Shown: positions 17,610 through 26,187 of the stretch, in pieces
How positions within the stretch are numbered: the stretch's first letter is position 1
How the letters are laid out: each line of letters starts with the position of its first letter
NCBI RefSeq assembly: GCF_018122595.1
Contig: NZ_JAGRQH010000001.1
Coordinates: forward strand, 558,001 to 622,000
Length of the DNA: 64,000 nucleotides
Direction of reading: 5' to 3'
Origin: Neokomagataea anthophila
GTDB taxonomy: Bacteria > Pseudomonadota > Alphaproteobacteria > Acetobacterales > Acetobacteraceae
Made by a program: the position numbers and the translations under genes
The notes under the pieces: generated by a model
Databases searched by the model: none
Seen by the model: the letters and a program-made list of their open reading frames with translations, nothing else
What the model was told of the DNA's origin: nothing

Positions 17610-18304
17610 CGGCACTTGATCCTTCTGGCAGCTTAAAACTCATCATTTTTGATTGTGATGGTGTTTTAGTGGATAGTGAGGTTGTATCTTGTCAGGCTAC
17701 AGCGCAGTTTGCGCGTAGCTTAGGCTTATCAATCTCGGATGATGAGGCGCATAAACGTTTTATAGGCATGGCTTTGCCGGATGTCGTGCGAGATTTGGAA
17801 GCAGAATTAGGACATTCACTTCCAGAAAATACGGCGTTCATTTTACGTCAAAATCTTGTACAGATTATGGAAAAAATGGCAGAACCTGTAAGTGGTTCTC
17901 CTAAAATGCTTGAAGAAATACGGCGTTTGCGAATGCCGGTTCGTGTTGGATCAAATTCATCTGTCCAAGAGATGGAAGCAAAGTTTACACGAACGAATAT
18001 GACGCAATTTTTCCCAGAAAACCGCATACATTCAGCAAATGACATGGGAGAACCAAAGCCATCACCTGCCGTGTATCTGTACGCCGCACAGCAGGAGGGG
18101 CAAGCGCCAGAAAACTGCCTTGTTATTGAAGACAGTGACCCTGGAGCAGAGGCAGCTTGGAAGGCTGGTATGAGCTGTGTTTTGCTAAGGGAAGACGGTA
18201 AGCCTTTACCTGCCTTTTGGCCGCAGCCTGGCTTTGTGCGGATATCGCATATGTCTGAACTCGCCCCCTTAGTGGAGCGTGTACTGCAAAGCCAAGCATC
18301 GTGA
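17606..18304 (+). CDS. HAD-superfamily phosphatase
   Basis: A 232-residue HAD hydrolase. Motif I is FDCDGVLVDSE near residue 15, motif II the Ser in VGSNSS near 115, and motif IV the ED pair in VIEDSDPGAEAA near 174. This pattern fits the beta-phosphoglucomutase/phosphoglycolate phosphatase subgroup. The substrate cannot be read from sequence. It is coupled by 4-nt overlaps to hemE before it and hemJ after it, so it is translated as part of a heme operon; whether it serves heme synthesis is unknown. Confidence 0.85.
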   Translation: MTALDPSGSLKLIIFDCDGVLVDSEVVSCQATAQFARSLGLSISDDEAHKRFIGMALPDVVRDLEAELGHSLPENTAFILRQNLVQIMEKMAEPVSGSPKMLEEIRRLRMPVRVGSNSSVQEMEAKFTRTNMTQFFPENRIHSANDMGEPKPSPAVYLYAAQQEGQAPENCLVIEDSDPGAEAAWKAGMSCVLLREDGKPLPAFWPQPGFVRISHMSELAPLVERVLQSQAS

Positions 18305-18750
18305 TAATGCAGGCTGTTATGGAGCATGTGCAGTGGTTGATAGCACTGCACATTATGGCTTTTACAGCTTGGATGGCGGGATTATTTTATCTCCCCCGAC
18401 TGTTTGTGTACCACTGCCAAGCAGAGCCGGGATCTGCAGAGTATGAGCGCTTTACCGTTATGGAGCGGAAACTCCTCAAACAGATCATGAATCCAGCGAT
18501 GATCGTGACTATTCTCGTTGGTGGTACGCTTGCTTCTTTGCCGGGTATCATTGAGTGGGGGGCTCTATGGTGGTGGATGAAGCTTATCGCTGTGATTGGA
18601 CTTTGTGGTTTTCATGGAATGTGTTCTGTGTGGCGTAAACAATTTTTCATACAGAAAAATAACCATACAGAACGATATTATCGTATTGCGAATGAAATAC
18701 CGACAATTTTAATGATGATCGTTGTCATTATGATCATTGTTCGACCATAA
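18301..18750 (+). CDS. hemJ: Protoporphyrinogen IX oxidase HemJ
   Basis: About 149 residues with four hydrophobic segments, an inner-membrane oxidase that makes protoporphyrin IX. The WLIALHIMAFTAWMAGLFYLPRLFVYH block contains the conserved His and the WMAGLFYLPRLFVYH signature of HemJ; the conserved Lys is in WWWMKLIAV. A GTG at 18301 overlaps the HAD stop (GTGA); an ATG at 18319 with AGG upstream is an alternative start and gives the more typical N-terminus. HemJ replaces HemG/HemY in many alphaproteobacteria. Ferrochelatase (hemH) is 32 kb away at 50.4 kb. Confidence 0.93.
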   Translation: MIMQAVMEHVQWLIALHIMAFTAWMAGLFYLPRLFVYHCQAEPGSAEYERFTVMERKLLKQIMNPAMIVTILVGGTLASLPGIIEWGALWWWMKLIAVIGLCGFHGMCSVWRKQFFIQKNNHTERYYRIANEIPTILMMIVVIMIIVRP

Positions 18751-18794
18751 ATATGGTTTATTCGTAAGGTTACTTAGGAACATGAAGTTCAGGT

Positions 18795-18817
18795 AAGGGC
18801 ATGTTCACTATGCCCTT
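18795..18817 (+). terminator. Hairpin after hemJ, possible terminator
   Basis: AAGGGCAT (18795-18802) and ATGCCCTT (18810-18817) form an 8-bp stem with a 7-nt loop between hemJ and the next gene. There is no U tract after it, so termination is uncertain. Confidence 0.4.
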
Positions 18818-18839
18818 CTGAAGTCAGGAGATGTAAACT

Positions 18840-19643
18840 GTGACAAATTCAGCCCCGCAATCGCTCCAAAATGTGTATGCAGGTGAAAGAATGCCATGTT
18901 TTGATCTGCTTACAGCAGGTATTGAAACGGGCTGGTTGCCACAAATTCCAGCGGGTCTTTCTGGAGAGTTGCCGTCGCGCATTCCAAAGCGTTTAATTCA
19001 ATACTGGCACTCTAAAAATATCCCAGAAGAAGTTCAAAAAAATATTGAAAGCTTCAAACATTTTAACCCTGATTTTTCACATCATATCATTGATGATGAA
19101 GAAGCACGGGCGTTCATCCATGCCCATTATGGCCAAGATGCAGCAGCTTTATATGATGCATGTTTCCATGCTGCGATGCGTTCTGACTTTTGGCGGATTT
19201 GTGACCTTTACCAAAATGGTGGGGTTTATGTGGATGTTGATACATTGGCGCATGGCCCCATTGCAAAAGTGGGGGCAGGCGCAGAGTTTAGCTGTTTGCT
19301 GACATATTCCATTGGTGAACCATGGTGCATTGATAACGATTTCTTCATGACAGAAGCGCGGCATCCAGTGATGCATGCGATTTTGGGTGGGTTGTTTGAA
19401 AATGTTGATCGCTTTGTAAAAACGAAAAGATTTGAAAATATTTGGGTTGAAACGGGCCCGGGTGTCACAACAATTAAAACTGCTGGATGGCTTGCACAAA
19501 AAGCAATTGATGATGGTCTTTCACCGAAGGAAACGGGTGTAATTTTCCGTCATCACCATGCTTTAGGTGAAGCATTTTATCATGCGGATATGCAGTATAA
19601 GAACTCTGTAGAAGGCAATTGGCGTATTGCTAAACCATCCTGA
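18840..19643 (+). CDS. GT32-like glycosyltransferase (DXD)
   Basis: A 267-residue glycosyltransferase of the Gly_transf_sug/OCH1-like type. IPKRLIQYWHSKNIPEEV near residue 48 opens the nucleotide-sugar domain, and the DXD motif is in GGVYVDVDTLA near 130, preceded by the MRSDFWRICDLYQNGG block. Such enzymes add sugars to surface polysaccharide or lipid; the acceptor is unknown. GTG is the start, with AGGAG 9 nt upstream. It stands alone; a related N-terminal domain occurs in the large glycosyltransferase at 40.5-42.6 kb. Confidence 0.82.
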   Translation: MTNSAPQSLQNVYAGERMPCFDLLTAGIETGWLPQIPAGLSGELPSRIPKRLIQYWHSKNIPEEVQKNIESFKHFNPDFSHHIIDDEEARAFIHAHYGQDAAALYDACFHAAMRSDFWRICDLYQNGGVYVDVDTLAHGPIAKVGAGAEFSCLLTYSIGEPWCIDNDFFMTEARHPVMHAILGGLFENVDRFVKTKRFENIWVETGPGVTTIKTAGWLAQKAIDDGLSPKETGVIFRHHHALGEAFYHADMQYKNSVEGNWRIAKPS

Positions 19644-19656
19644 GTTAAAAGAGGTG

Positions 19657-19686
19657 CTATGTGGGTAGCCATATATACCCACATAG
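19657..19686. terminator. Bidirectional hairpin between converging genes
   Basis: A perfect 11-bp stem, CTATGTGGGTA (19657-19667) with TACCCACATAG (19676-19686), loop 8 nt, lies between the converging glycosyltransferase and SDR genes. Flanks are moderately T-rich on both strands, so it probably terminates both. Confidence 0.65.
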
Positions 19687-19698
19687 AAAATGTATTTT

Positions 19699-20643
19699 CT
19701 AAACAAGGCCGTATTTTACGCCTGTCATGGTTTCAGATACGGTCCATAAACGTCGCGCCTTTTCAAGGTCATGAGCTTGTGGTGGTATAAAAGCCTCTGC
19801 GGGTGGGCCACGGCGTTCCTCACGGTCTTTAGGGCCGTAATAAGCGCCATCCTGTGCATTTGATGAGGTCAGGGCATAGAGCAAAGGCTCAGCGCCTTGT
19901 GCCACGTCTTGCCCCATGAACGTGAAAACCTTCCAACCGACACGACGCAATGTATGGCGGGCAGCGCGTGTGACGAATGTGCTATGATGATCCAGTGCTG
20001 CATTATTGGTCATAATGTTGCTGGCAGCCCAACCGGGATGAGCCGCACGAGAGTGAATAGGCCAAGGTGCGTTACGCGCCCGGCGATCGAGTTCTAAGGC
20101 AAAGAGCAGATTAGCAAGTTTGCTTTGGCGGTAGCGTTCAAATGCTTGATAGCGGTGACGCGCATTGAGATCACCGAAAGGTAATGTGCCACGTTTTGCG
20201 GCAAGAGAAGAAACCGTCATGATGCGTGCTTCCCCTTTGGCTAAAAGAGGGAGAAGGCGTCCCGTAAGAGCAAAATGGCCAAGGTGATTGGTGCCAAATT
20301 GCAGTTCAAAACCGTCCTTGGTGGTAAGGCGCTGTGCGGGAGCCATAACGCCAGCGTTATTGGCCAAGAAGTGCAGGGGCTCTCCTTTAGCGCGTAAGAT
20401 TTCGGCAAAATCTGCAATAGAGGCCAGTGAAGCTAAATCAAGCACTTCAAACCGTGCTTGTGCGGAGGGAACGCGGTAACGCAATTGCTCTAACGCTGTG
20501 TGCCCTTTTTCTAAAGAACGTCCACTAAGAATGACGGATGCGCCGCGAGCCGCTAAAGACACTGCCGTCTCAAAGCCGAGACCACCAGTAGAGCCGGTGA
20601 TGAGAGCCGTTTTCCCAATTAATGAGGAAGGTGTGGACGCCAT
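19699..20643 (-). CDS. Short-chain dehydrogenase/reductase
   Basis: About 314 residues, an SDR oxidoreductase related to the retinol dehydrogenase/WW-domain oxidoreductase-like group. The cofactor motif TGSTGGLG is near the N-terminus, NNAGVMAP follows, and the active-site Tyr/Lys is in YRQSKLANLLFAL. Substrate unknown; an NADPH-preferring reductase is likely. The frame is open upstream, but the ATG at 20643 has AGAGG in front of it and begins just after the dedA stop (20648), so the two are probably one unit. Confidence 0.82.
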   Translation of the reverse strand: MASTPSSLIGKTALITGSTGGLGFETAVSLAARGASVILSGRSLEKGHTALEQLRYRVPSAQARFEVLDLASLASIADFAEILRAKGEPLHFLANNAGVMAPAQRLTTKDGFELQFGTNHLGHFALTGRLLPLLAKGEARIMTVSSLAAKRGTLPFGDLNARHRYQAFERYRQSKLANLLFALELDRRARNAPWPIHSRAAHPGWAASNIMTNNAALDHHSTFVTRAARHTLRRVGWKVFTFMGQDVAQGAEPLLYALTSSNAQDGAYYGPKDREERRGPPAEAFIPPQAHDLEKARRLWTVSETMTGVKYGLV

Positions 20644-20647
20644 ATGC

Positions 20648-21322
20648 TTACCTCTCTTTGGAGCCATGTGGGGTTGATGGTGCTGAACGCTCTTCAAGAC
20701 GTGCTTGTTTGAGGGCTTCTTCCGTTAGGCGTTTTTCGTTCTTTTTTAGAAAAAGAAAACCACCGACGAGACATAAGACACCGAGCACAGCGAGGGTAAT
20801 ACCAACGGGACCAGTAATTTTTTCAATCTGTTTGCCCAATTGGTAGGTAATAATCGCGTAACCTCCTCCCCATGCTAAACCCCCTAGGGCATTGTAGAAG
20901 AGAAAAGTCATCCACGGCATACGGTTGGCCCCGGCTAAAAGCGCAACAAAGACGCGCAGAATAGCGACGAACCGTCCAAGAAAAACGATGATACCACCGT
21001 GTTTTTTGAACAAATAACGTCCGAGCAAGAGGCGTTCTTCGGTTAAGCCAACTTTGGTGCCGTGTTTACGCAAAAGGCTAAAGCCAAAGCGATGCCCGAT
21101 GAGATAGCCAAGATTATCACCCATAATAGCGCCTATAACAGTCGCGACGACAATCCATTGGATTTCGAGGTGATGTGTGCTGCCAGCGTAGAGCGAGGAG
21201 GCAATGATAATGCTTTCTGCAGGCAGGGGCAGTCCCATGCTTTCCAGCATAACCGTGAGGCCAATAACGCTATAGCCGTAATGTTGCAGTAAATCGTCGA
21301 GGATAGGGGATAGATGCAGCAG
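20648..21322 (-). CDS. DedA-family membrane protein, apparent CTG start
   Basis: A DedA/SNARE-associated inner-membrane protein, a family now linked to lipid flipping and membrane potential. The motif LESMGLPLPAES, the block GDNLGYLIGHRFG and the GRFVAILRVFVALLAGANRMPW signature are present. From the first ATG (21250) the protein would be 200 residues and would lack the usual leading segment. The 24 codons upstream (21251-21322) read LHLSPILDDLLQHYGYSVIG and then LTV, just like a DedA N-terminus. They contain no ATG, GTG or TTG, and a TGA closes the frame 6 nt above. I infer a CTG start at 21322 (224 residues), with GGAA 8 nt upstream. Confidence 0.8.
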   Translation of the reverse strand: MLHLSPILDDLLQHYGYSVIGLTVMLESMGLPLPAESIIIASSLYAGSTHHLEIQWIVVATVIGAIMGDNLGYLIGHRFGFSLLRKHGTKVGLTEERLLLGRYLFKKHGGIIVFLGRFVAILRVFVALLAGANRMPWMTFLFYNALGGLAWGGGYAIITYQLGKQIEKITGPVGITLAVLGVLCLVGGFLFLKKNEKRLTEEALKQARLEERSAPSTPHGSKER

Positions 21323-21411
21323 GGTTCAGGTTCCGTTCGTAAGCTGGTCGTTATTGGTTACGGCCGGTAAGCTTGGTATGCCTAGCATACGGCATACCCA
21401 CAGGATGGAAA

Positions 21412-23322
21412 ATGATGGATTTACATCACCAGAAATCATCAGGCACTTCAAAGGCGGGGTTCTGGCCATCATGGGTCTCGCCTGCTTTGGTCGCAGGGAA
21501 AACGCGTGGCTTTAATGAAGTACGCACTACAGGACATTGGGTCGCGTGGTTAGAAACCCGTCCGGAGGAAGCAGGGCGCAGTGTTGTGACAGCATATAGC
21601 CCTGGTGGCGGTATTGTTGATCTTTCTCCGTCGGGTGTGAGTGTTGGTTCTTCGGTCCATGAATATGGCGGTGGTGCGTGGGATATGCGCATTGGTGCGG
21701 ATGGTGGGCCTGAATTGGTTTTGAGTGATCGTAAAACAGGTGCTTTATGGTTTGATGAGACGCAGTGCTCTTTAAACCCACAGCATCGTTATGCAGATTT
21801 AACATGGTCACCGGATGGGCACGGTGTTTTTGCTGTGCGTGAAGTTCCTCAAGCTGGTTCAGAGCCTATTGCATCCATTGTGTATGTTTCCAAGCAGGGT
21901 GTGGAAACAGTGTTGGTTGAAGGAGCAGATTTTTATGCTGCACCACGCCCGTCACCTGATGGGAAGTGGTTGGCATGGTTCGCTTGGCAACATCCGCATA
22001 TGCCATGGACGCAAACAGCCCTGTATATTGCTGAACTGCTTTATGATGAGGAGAGCCAGCCTCAATTGCGTAACAGCATAGATATCAGCGGGCCAACACC
22101 GTGCAGTATTATTGAGCCACGCTGGAGTGCAGATGGTGCTCTATTTGCGACGGAGGATTCGTCAGGGCTTTGGACGCCAGTCTGTTTCCAGCAGGATACA
22201 GGGCATTGGAAACGGCGTGTATTACCGTCTTGTGGGATGGAAATTGGCTTGCCGCACTGGGTTTTTGGTCAGAGGAGTGTGGCACCTCTGTCAGCAGACC
22301 ATCTGATAGCTTTGGCGGTATGTAACGGTTTTAACCATGTTCAAATTTTCCAGCATGGAACGTGGGATAATGTGACATTAGGTGCCCCGGTGAATGTTCC
22401 GGAGCCTTTAGCGGATGGGCGTTTGGCATGGATTGATGCACCATCTGATAGGCCGCAGCGGATTATTATTGGTGCTCTTAATGGCGATCACACCGTTATT
22501 AGGCAGAGTGTTGAACTGCCTGATACTGTTGTGAAAGCGGATATCGCAGTGCCGCGGCCTATTACCTATGAGACAACAGGTGGTGCCACGGCTCATGCCC
22601 TTTATTATGCACCAAGTAGTCATCAGCAGGTTGTGGCTGATGGGGAGTTGCCGCCATTGATTGTGATGGCGCATGGCGGACCAACCGGGCGAGCCAATAC
22701 GGGTTTCGCTTTTAAAGTTCAATTTTGGACATCACGAGGCTTTGCTGTTCTGGATGTAAATTATCGTGGCTCGACCGGTTATGGACGGCAGTATCGGGAT
22801 GCATTGAATGGGCAGTGGGGCGTTATCGATATTGATGATGTCTTAGCTGCGACGCAGGCTGCAGTGGATCATGGACAGGCAGATCCTGGACGATGCGTTA
22901 TTCGTGGCAGCAGTGCAGGTGGTTTGACGGTGTTGGGAGCTCTGGCGCGCTCAAACCTATTTGTCGCTGGCACAGTGTTATACGGCGTTACTGATTTGAG
23001 AGGTTTAGTCGAAGAAACACATAAGTTTGAAGCACGGTATTTGGATGGGTTAATTGGCCCATATCCAGACGCTGAAGACGTGTATTTACAGCGTTCTCCT
23101 CTGACTTTTGCGCAGGATATTAAAGATCCTGTTCTCTTCCTACACGGTGATGAAGATAAGGTTGTCGCGCTGTCACAAGCTGAAGATATGGTGGCCTGTT
23201 TAGAAAAGGCAGAGTTACATATCTATCCGGGAGAGAAGCATGGTTTTCGGCAGAAAGAGACTGTGATGGATGCTTTCTCGCGTGAGTTGGCCTTTTACCA
23301 AGCAGTTTTTGCCGCGCAGTAA
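21412..23322 (+). CDS. S9-family prolyl oligopeptidase-like serine peptidase
   Basis: About 636 residues: an N-terminal beta-propeller (to about residue 370) and a C-terminal alpha/beta-hydrolase domain. The triad is Ser in RGSSAGG near residue 500, Asp in LHGDEDKVV near 579, and His in GEKHGF near 609. These are features of S9C acylaminoacyl- or dipeptidyl-peptidases; no signal peptide is seen, so it is likely cytoplasmic. ATG 21412 has AGGA 6 nt upstream; an earlier TTG frame start lacks support. Single gene on the plus strand. Confidence 0.9.
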   Translation: MMDLHHQKSSGTSKAGFWPSWVSPALVAGKTRGFNEVRTTGHWVAWLETRPEEAGRSVVTAYSPGGGIVDLSPSGVSVGSSVHEYGGGAWDMRIGADGGPELVLSDRKTGALWFDETQCSLNPQHRYADLTWSPDGHGVFAVREVPQAGSEPIASIVYVSKQGVETVLVEGADFYAAPRPSPDGKWLAWFAWQHPHMPWTQTALYIAELLYDEESQPQLRNSIDISGPTPCSIIEPRWSADGALFATEDSSGLWTPVCFQQDTGHWKRRVLPSCGMEIGLPHWVFGQRSVAPLSADHLIALAVCNGFNHVQIFQHGTWDNVTLGAPVNVPEPLADGRLAWIDAPSDRPQRIIIGALNGDHTVIRQSVELPDTVVKADIAVPRPITYETTGGATAHALYYAPSSHQQVVADGELPPLIVMAHGGPTGRANTGFAFKVQFWTSRGFAVLDVNYRGSTGYGRQYRDALNGQWGVIDIDDVLAATQAAVDHGQADPGRCVIRGSSAGGLTVLGALARSNLFVAGTVLYGVTDLRGLVEETHKFEARYLDGLIGPYPDAEDVYLQRSPLTFAQDIKDPVLFLHGDEDKVVALSQAEDMVACLEKAELHIYPGEKHGFRQKETVMDAFSRELAFYQAVFAAQ

Positions 23323-23331
23323 ACAATAAAA

Positions 23332-23357
23332 AACGGGGCCCGTCATCGGGCCCCGTT
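23332..23357. terminator. Strong intrinsic terminator between converging genes
   Basis: A perfect 11-bp stem AACGGGGCCCG / CGGGCCCCGTT with loop TCAT. On the minus strand it is followed by TTTTTT, an ideal terminator for the Hint-domain gene; it may also stop the peptidase transcript. Confidence 0.9.
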
Positions 23358-23381
23358 CTTGTTCACACGAGAGGTGTGTGA

Positions 23382-24914
23382 TTAGGCAACGGCTTGCTTT
23401 GCCAGATAATCTAGTGTTTCGTTCGTCGAGTTAGCGCGGTATGGACCACCTGCGATGATTTCGATGGACAGAACGCCCATTGTGTTGGTTGTACGCTTGT
23501 CGAGGGTGATTTCGGCACAGCCCTTCGTCCAACGGCGGCCTTCTTCATCACGATGTTCCCAGCCATGAACGTCATCTTGCGTCAGGTGAGATGTGACTTT
23601 TTGCGTTGAAGCACCGTCAAAGAGCGTGATGTCGCTAACCATGACGCCGAGTTCACGACGGTCATCAACGAAAGGACCAATGAGGTCACGAGGGCTGACC
23701 GTGCGTGACGTTAGGTAAACGCGATCAACGCTTGAAGGCACTTGGAAGACAGCATGTTGTGCTGTGCGGCGGAGCAGAGGAAGAGCAACGCCATCTGCCG
23801 TTACCAATGCAAGAGCAGCATCTTCGGTAAATTCAGGGGCAGCCTTTTCCAGAGCAAAGCCCAGGGTTTCAGCCCGTGCAGCTAGTTCTGCGTGGAGAGG
23901 TTCCACGAACTCACGGCTTACTTCGAGAGCAGCAGCTGCGTCGTTTTCCCATGTTTTAGGAGCATCGAAACCACCAACCACGACTTTATTGTCAGTTTTG
24001 AAGCTGTGTCGGTTACCGGTGTCGAGGTAGCTCTCAGCCAGAGCGCCGTCTGCCATGATAACGGAGTGCTTGTTTGTTTCGATGTGATAGATTTCGAAAG
24101 ACTTCTGCTCATCAATAACAATAGAGCGGTTATTAACAAGCAAACGAGCCGGAACGAAACGACCATTTAAGAACAAGCAGTGTTCTGGTGTGACGAGAAG
24201 GTCTTTGAAAGGTACACCTTCGCTTAGAGCATTCGCTTTGATGCGGATTGCTTGTTCTTCAGTTGTGTTAGCGTTGACTGTCTTATGGCCAGCCCAGCGA
24301 ACTGTGTCCGTGTGACGGGCGCCATTTTCAAAAACGTAAACTTCGCTACCTTCAGACAGGTCTTCAATAGCGACTGGACCTTGAGGGGTTTCGATGATCG
24401 TTCCCGGCAGGTAGCAGACAGTAGCTGTTGTTGTTGAGCCAAGAAGGGCTGAGGTTGTTTTTCCAAGGGTGTAAGATTGATCTGGTGTATAACCGTATGG
24501 ATTGCCTGGCATATAGATGTAAACTGTTATGCTGCTACCATATCCAGAGAAGGGATTATAAAGTCCTCCATATACTCGAGCAGCAAGAACAGTTGTGTTG
24601 CTGCTTGATGTATAAGCAGCTTCAATTTTTGTAGATGAACCGCTAATGTTAAAATTAAATAAGAAATTTTTTGATGGTGTGTTTTGTAAGTATAGAGAGT
24701 ACGTTTGATTTCCGCTCAGGTTTGCTAGTACAGATGACCCAATATTAATGTCAATTTCACCGTTAGCACTACCAATCGTTGCAGTGGAAGATGTCCCACC
24801 ATCAGATCCAACAAGACCCGACGCGGCATTAATATTTAGGATGCCGCCATTAATATAATAATCATTTCCACCGGTATAATAGGCAGTTTTTTTATCAGTG
24901 ATCGTGGTTGTCAT
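23382..24914 (-). CDS. Hint-domain surface/secreted protein
   Basis: A 510-residue protein of a type abundant in acetic acid bacteria. Residues 1-165 are Ser/Thr/Gly/Asn-rich with beta-strand-like repeats and no obvious Sec signal. A Hint (hedgehog/intein) module starts at Cys167 (CYLPGTIIETPQGPVAIEDL) and includes LLVTPEHCLFLNGRFVPA with the conserved His. About 200 C-terminal residues follow, ending in a Trp/Arg/Gly-rich beta region. Hint domains can catalyse protein splicing or self-cleavage, but the downstream Asn of an intein is not evident, so autoprocessing is inference. The ATG at 24914 has GGAG 8 nt upstream. Confidence 0.82.
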   Translation of the reverse strand: MTTTITDKKTAYYTGGNDYYINGGILNINAASGLVGSDGGTSSTATIGSANGEIDINIGSSVLANLSGNQTYSLYLQNTPSKNFLFNFNISGSSTKIEAAYTSSSNTTVLAARVYGGLYNPFSGYGSSITVYIYMPGNPYGYTPDQSYTLGKTTSALLGSTTTATVCYLPGTIIETPQGPVAIEDLSEGSEVYVFENGARHTDTVRWAGHKTVNANTTEEQAIRIKANALSEGVPFKDLLVTPEHCLFLNGRFVPARLLVNNRSIVIDEQKSFEIYHIETNKHSVIMADGALAESYLDTGNRHSFKTDNKVVVGGFDAPKTWENDAAAALEVSREFVEPLHAELAARAETLGFALEKAAPEFTEDAALALVTADGVALPLLRRTAQHAVFQVPSSVDRVYLTSRTVSPRDLIGPFVDDRRELGVMVSDITLFDGASTQKVTSHLTQDDVHGWEHRDEEGRRWTKGCAEITLDKRTTNTMGVLSIEIIAGGPYRANSTNETLDYLAKQAVA

Positions 24915-25103
24915 GGTATGGGCTCCATTTTTCAACGCAGGGAGGCAACAAAGGGAAGAATCCTTCGTTAACTTTGTTTGCCTTATAATAACACTTATTG
25001 TTATTCAAAAATGATCGATTTTCAAGATAAAAAAACATATTTTTTGTTTATTATTTTCTATATTAATAATATCATTATTTAAAATAAAGGAGTGAGGTAT
25101 TTC

Positions 25104-26150
25104 ATGAATAAGCGTGAAATTTCAAAAACAGGCATAATGGTTAGTGATATATGCTTGGGAACCATGACGTTCGGTCAGCAAAATACCGAAGAAGAAGGGC
25201 ATGATCAGTTAAATTTGGCTGTTGAATGTGGTATTAATTTCATTGATACGGCTGAGTTATACTCTATTCCACCACGGGCTGAGACCTATGGTTCTACCGA
25301 AACCATCATAGGAAATTGGTTTAAAGCACGTGGAAAACGCGATGATGTTATTTTAGCGAGTAAAGTAGTTGGGCGTTCAAAGAATCCGTGGTTTAGGCCA
25401 AATGGTGAAGAAGCCCGATTAACATCGCGTCAAATTCGATATGCTTTGGAAGGCTCTTTGCGGCGTTTGCAAACGGATTATATCGATCTGTACCAGTTGC
25501 ATTGGCCCGATCGTTCCATCGGCTTATTTGGTGAGGGTGGCACAACTTTTAAGGGGCTATCTGAGGCAGATGAAGTCTCGATTGAAGAGACATTGTCGGT
25601 TCTTGGAGATTTGGTGAGAGAAGGGAAAATTCGTCATGTTGGTCTGTCAAACGAGACCTCATGGGGTGTTTCTAAATTCATTGAAGCATCGAAAACGGGT
25701 TTGCCACGGGTTGTTTCGATTCAAAATGCTTATAATTTGTTGAACCGTACTTTTGAAATTGGTCTGGCGGAGCAGTCTTTAAGGGAGCATGTTGGGCTTT
25801 TGGCCTATTCTCCTTTGGCGCAAGGTTACTTAACTGGAAAATATTTGGATGGTGCGCGGCCAAAAGGTGCGCGAACAACGTTGTTCAATCGTGGGCAGCG
25901 TTACGAAAAGCCGGGTGTAGATACGGCCATTCGTTCATATTTGGCCGTTGCACACAAATATAATGTTGATCCTGTTCAAATGGCGGTTGCTTTTGTGACA
26001 TCCCGTCAATTTGTAACATCCAACATTATTGGTGCAACGAGTATTGAACAACTTAAAGTAGTGTTGGGGTCTGTAGATGTAAATATCACAGATGAAATGG
26101 AAAAAGATATTGATGCTGTGCATCAGTTAAATGCTAATCCAGCACCATAA
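25104..26150 (+). CDS. tas: Aldo/keto reductase, Tas-like
   Basis: A 348-residue NADPH-dependent aldo/keto reductase. The catalytic set is visible: Asp and Tyr in NFIDTAELYS near residue 50, Lys in VILASKVVG near 88, and His in YQLHWPDR near 137. Overall it matches E. coli Tas and related oxidoreductases; the carbonyl substrate is unknown. I chose ATG 25104, with GAGG 6 nt upstream, over a GTG four codons earlier. It follows an AT-rich intergenic stretch shared with the divergent Hint gene. Confidence 0.88.
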   Translation: MNKREISKTGIMVSDICLGTMTFGQQNTEEEGHDQLNLAVECGINFIDTAELYSIPPRAETYGSTETIIGNWFKARGKRDDVILASKVVGRSKNPWFRPNGEEARLTSRQIRYALEGSLRRLQTDYIDLYQLHWPDRSIGLFGEGGTTFKGLSEADEVSIEETLSVLGDLVREGKIRHVGLSNETSWGVSKFIEASKTGLPRVVSIQNAYNLLNRTFEIGLAEQSLREHVGLLAYSPLAQGYLTGKYLDGARPKGARTTLFNRGQRYEKPGVDTAIRSYLAVAHKYNVDPVQMAVAFVTSRQFVTSNIIGATSIEQLKVVLGSVDVNITDEMEKDIDAVHQLNANPAP

Positions 26151-26159
26151 ATCGTTCAG

Positions 26160-26187
26160 TCTGGAGCGCCTGTTAAGGCGCTTCAGA
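26160..26187 (+). terminator. Hairpin between converging genes
   Basis: TCTGGAGCGCC (26160-26170) pairs with GGCGCTTCAGA (26177-26187) over 11 bp with one G-U pair and a 6-nt loop. It lies just past the aldo/keto reductase stop and inside the 3' end of the MATE gene. No long U tract follows. Confidence 0.5.

Noticed and set aside
23382-24914. Intein or split protein
   Set aside because: The Hint module is present but no downstream intein Asn plus nucleophile or split host protein is visible; called a Hint-domain protein instead.
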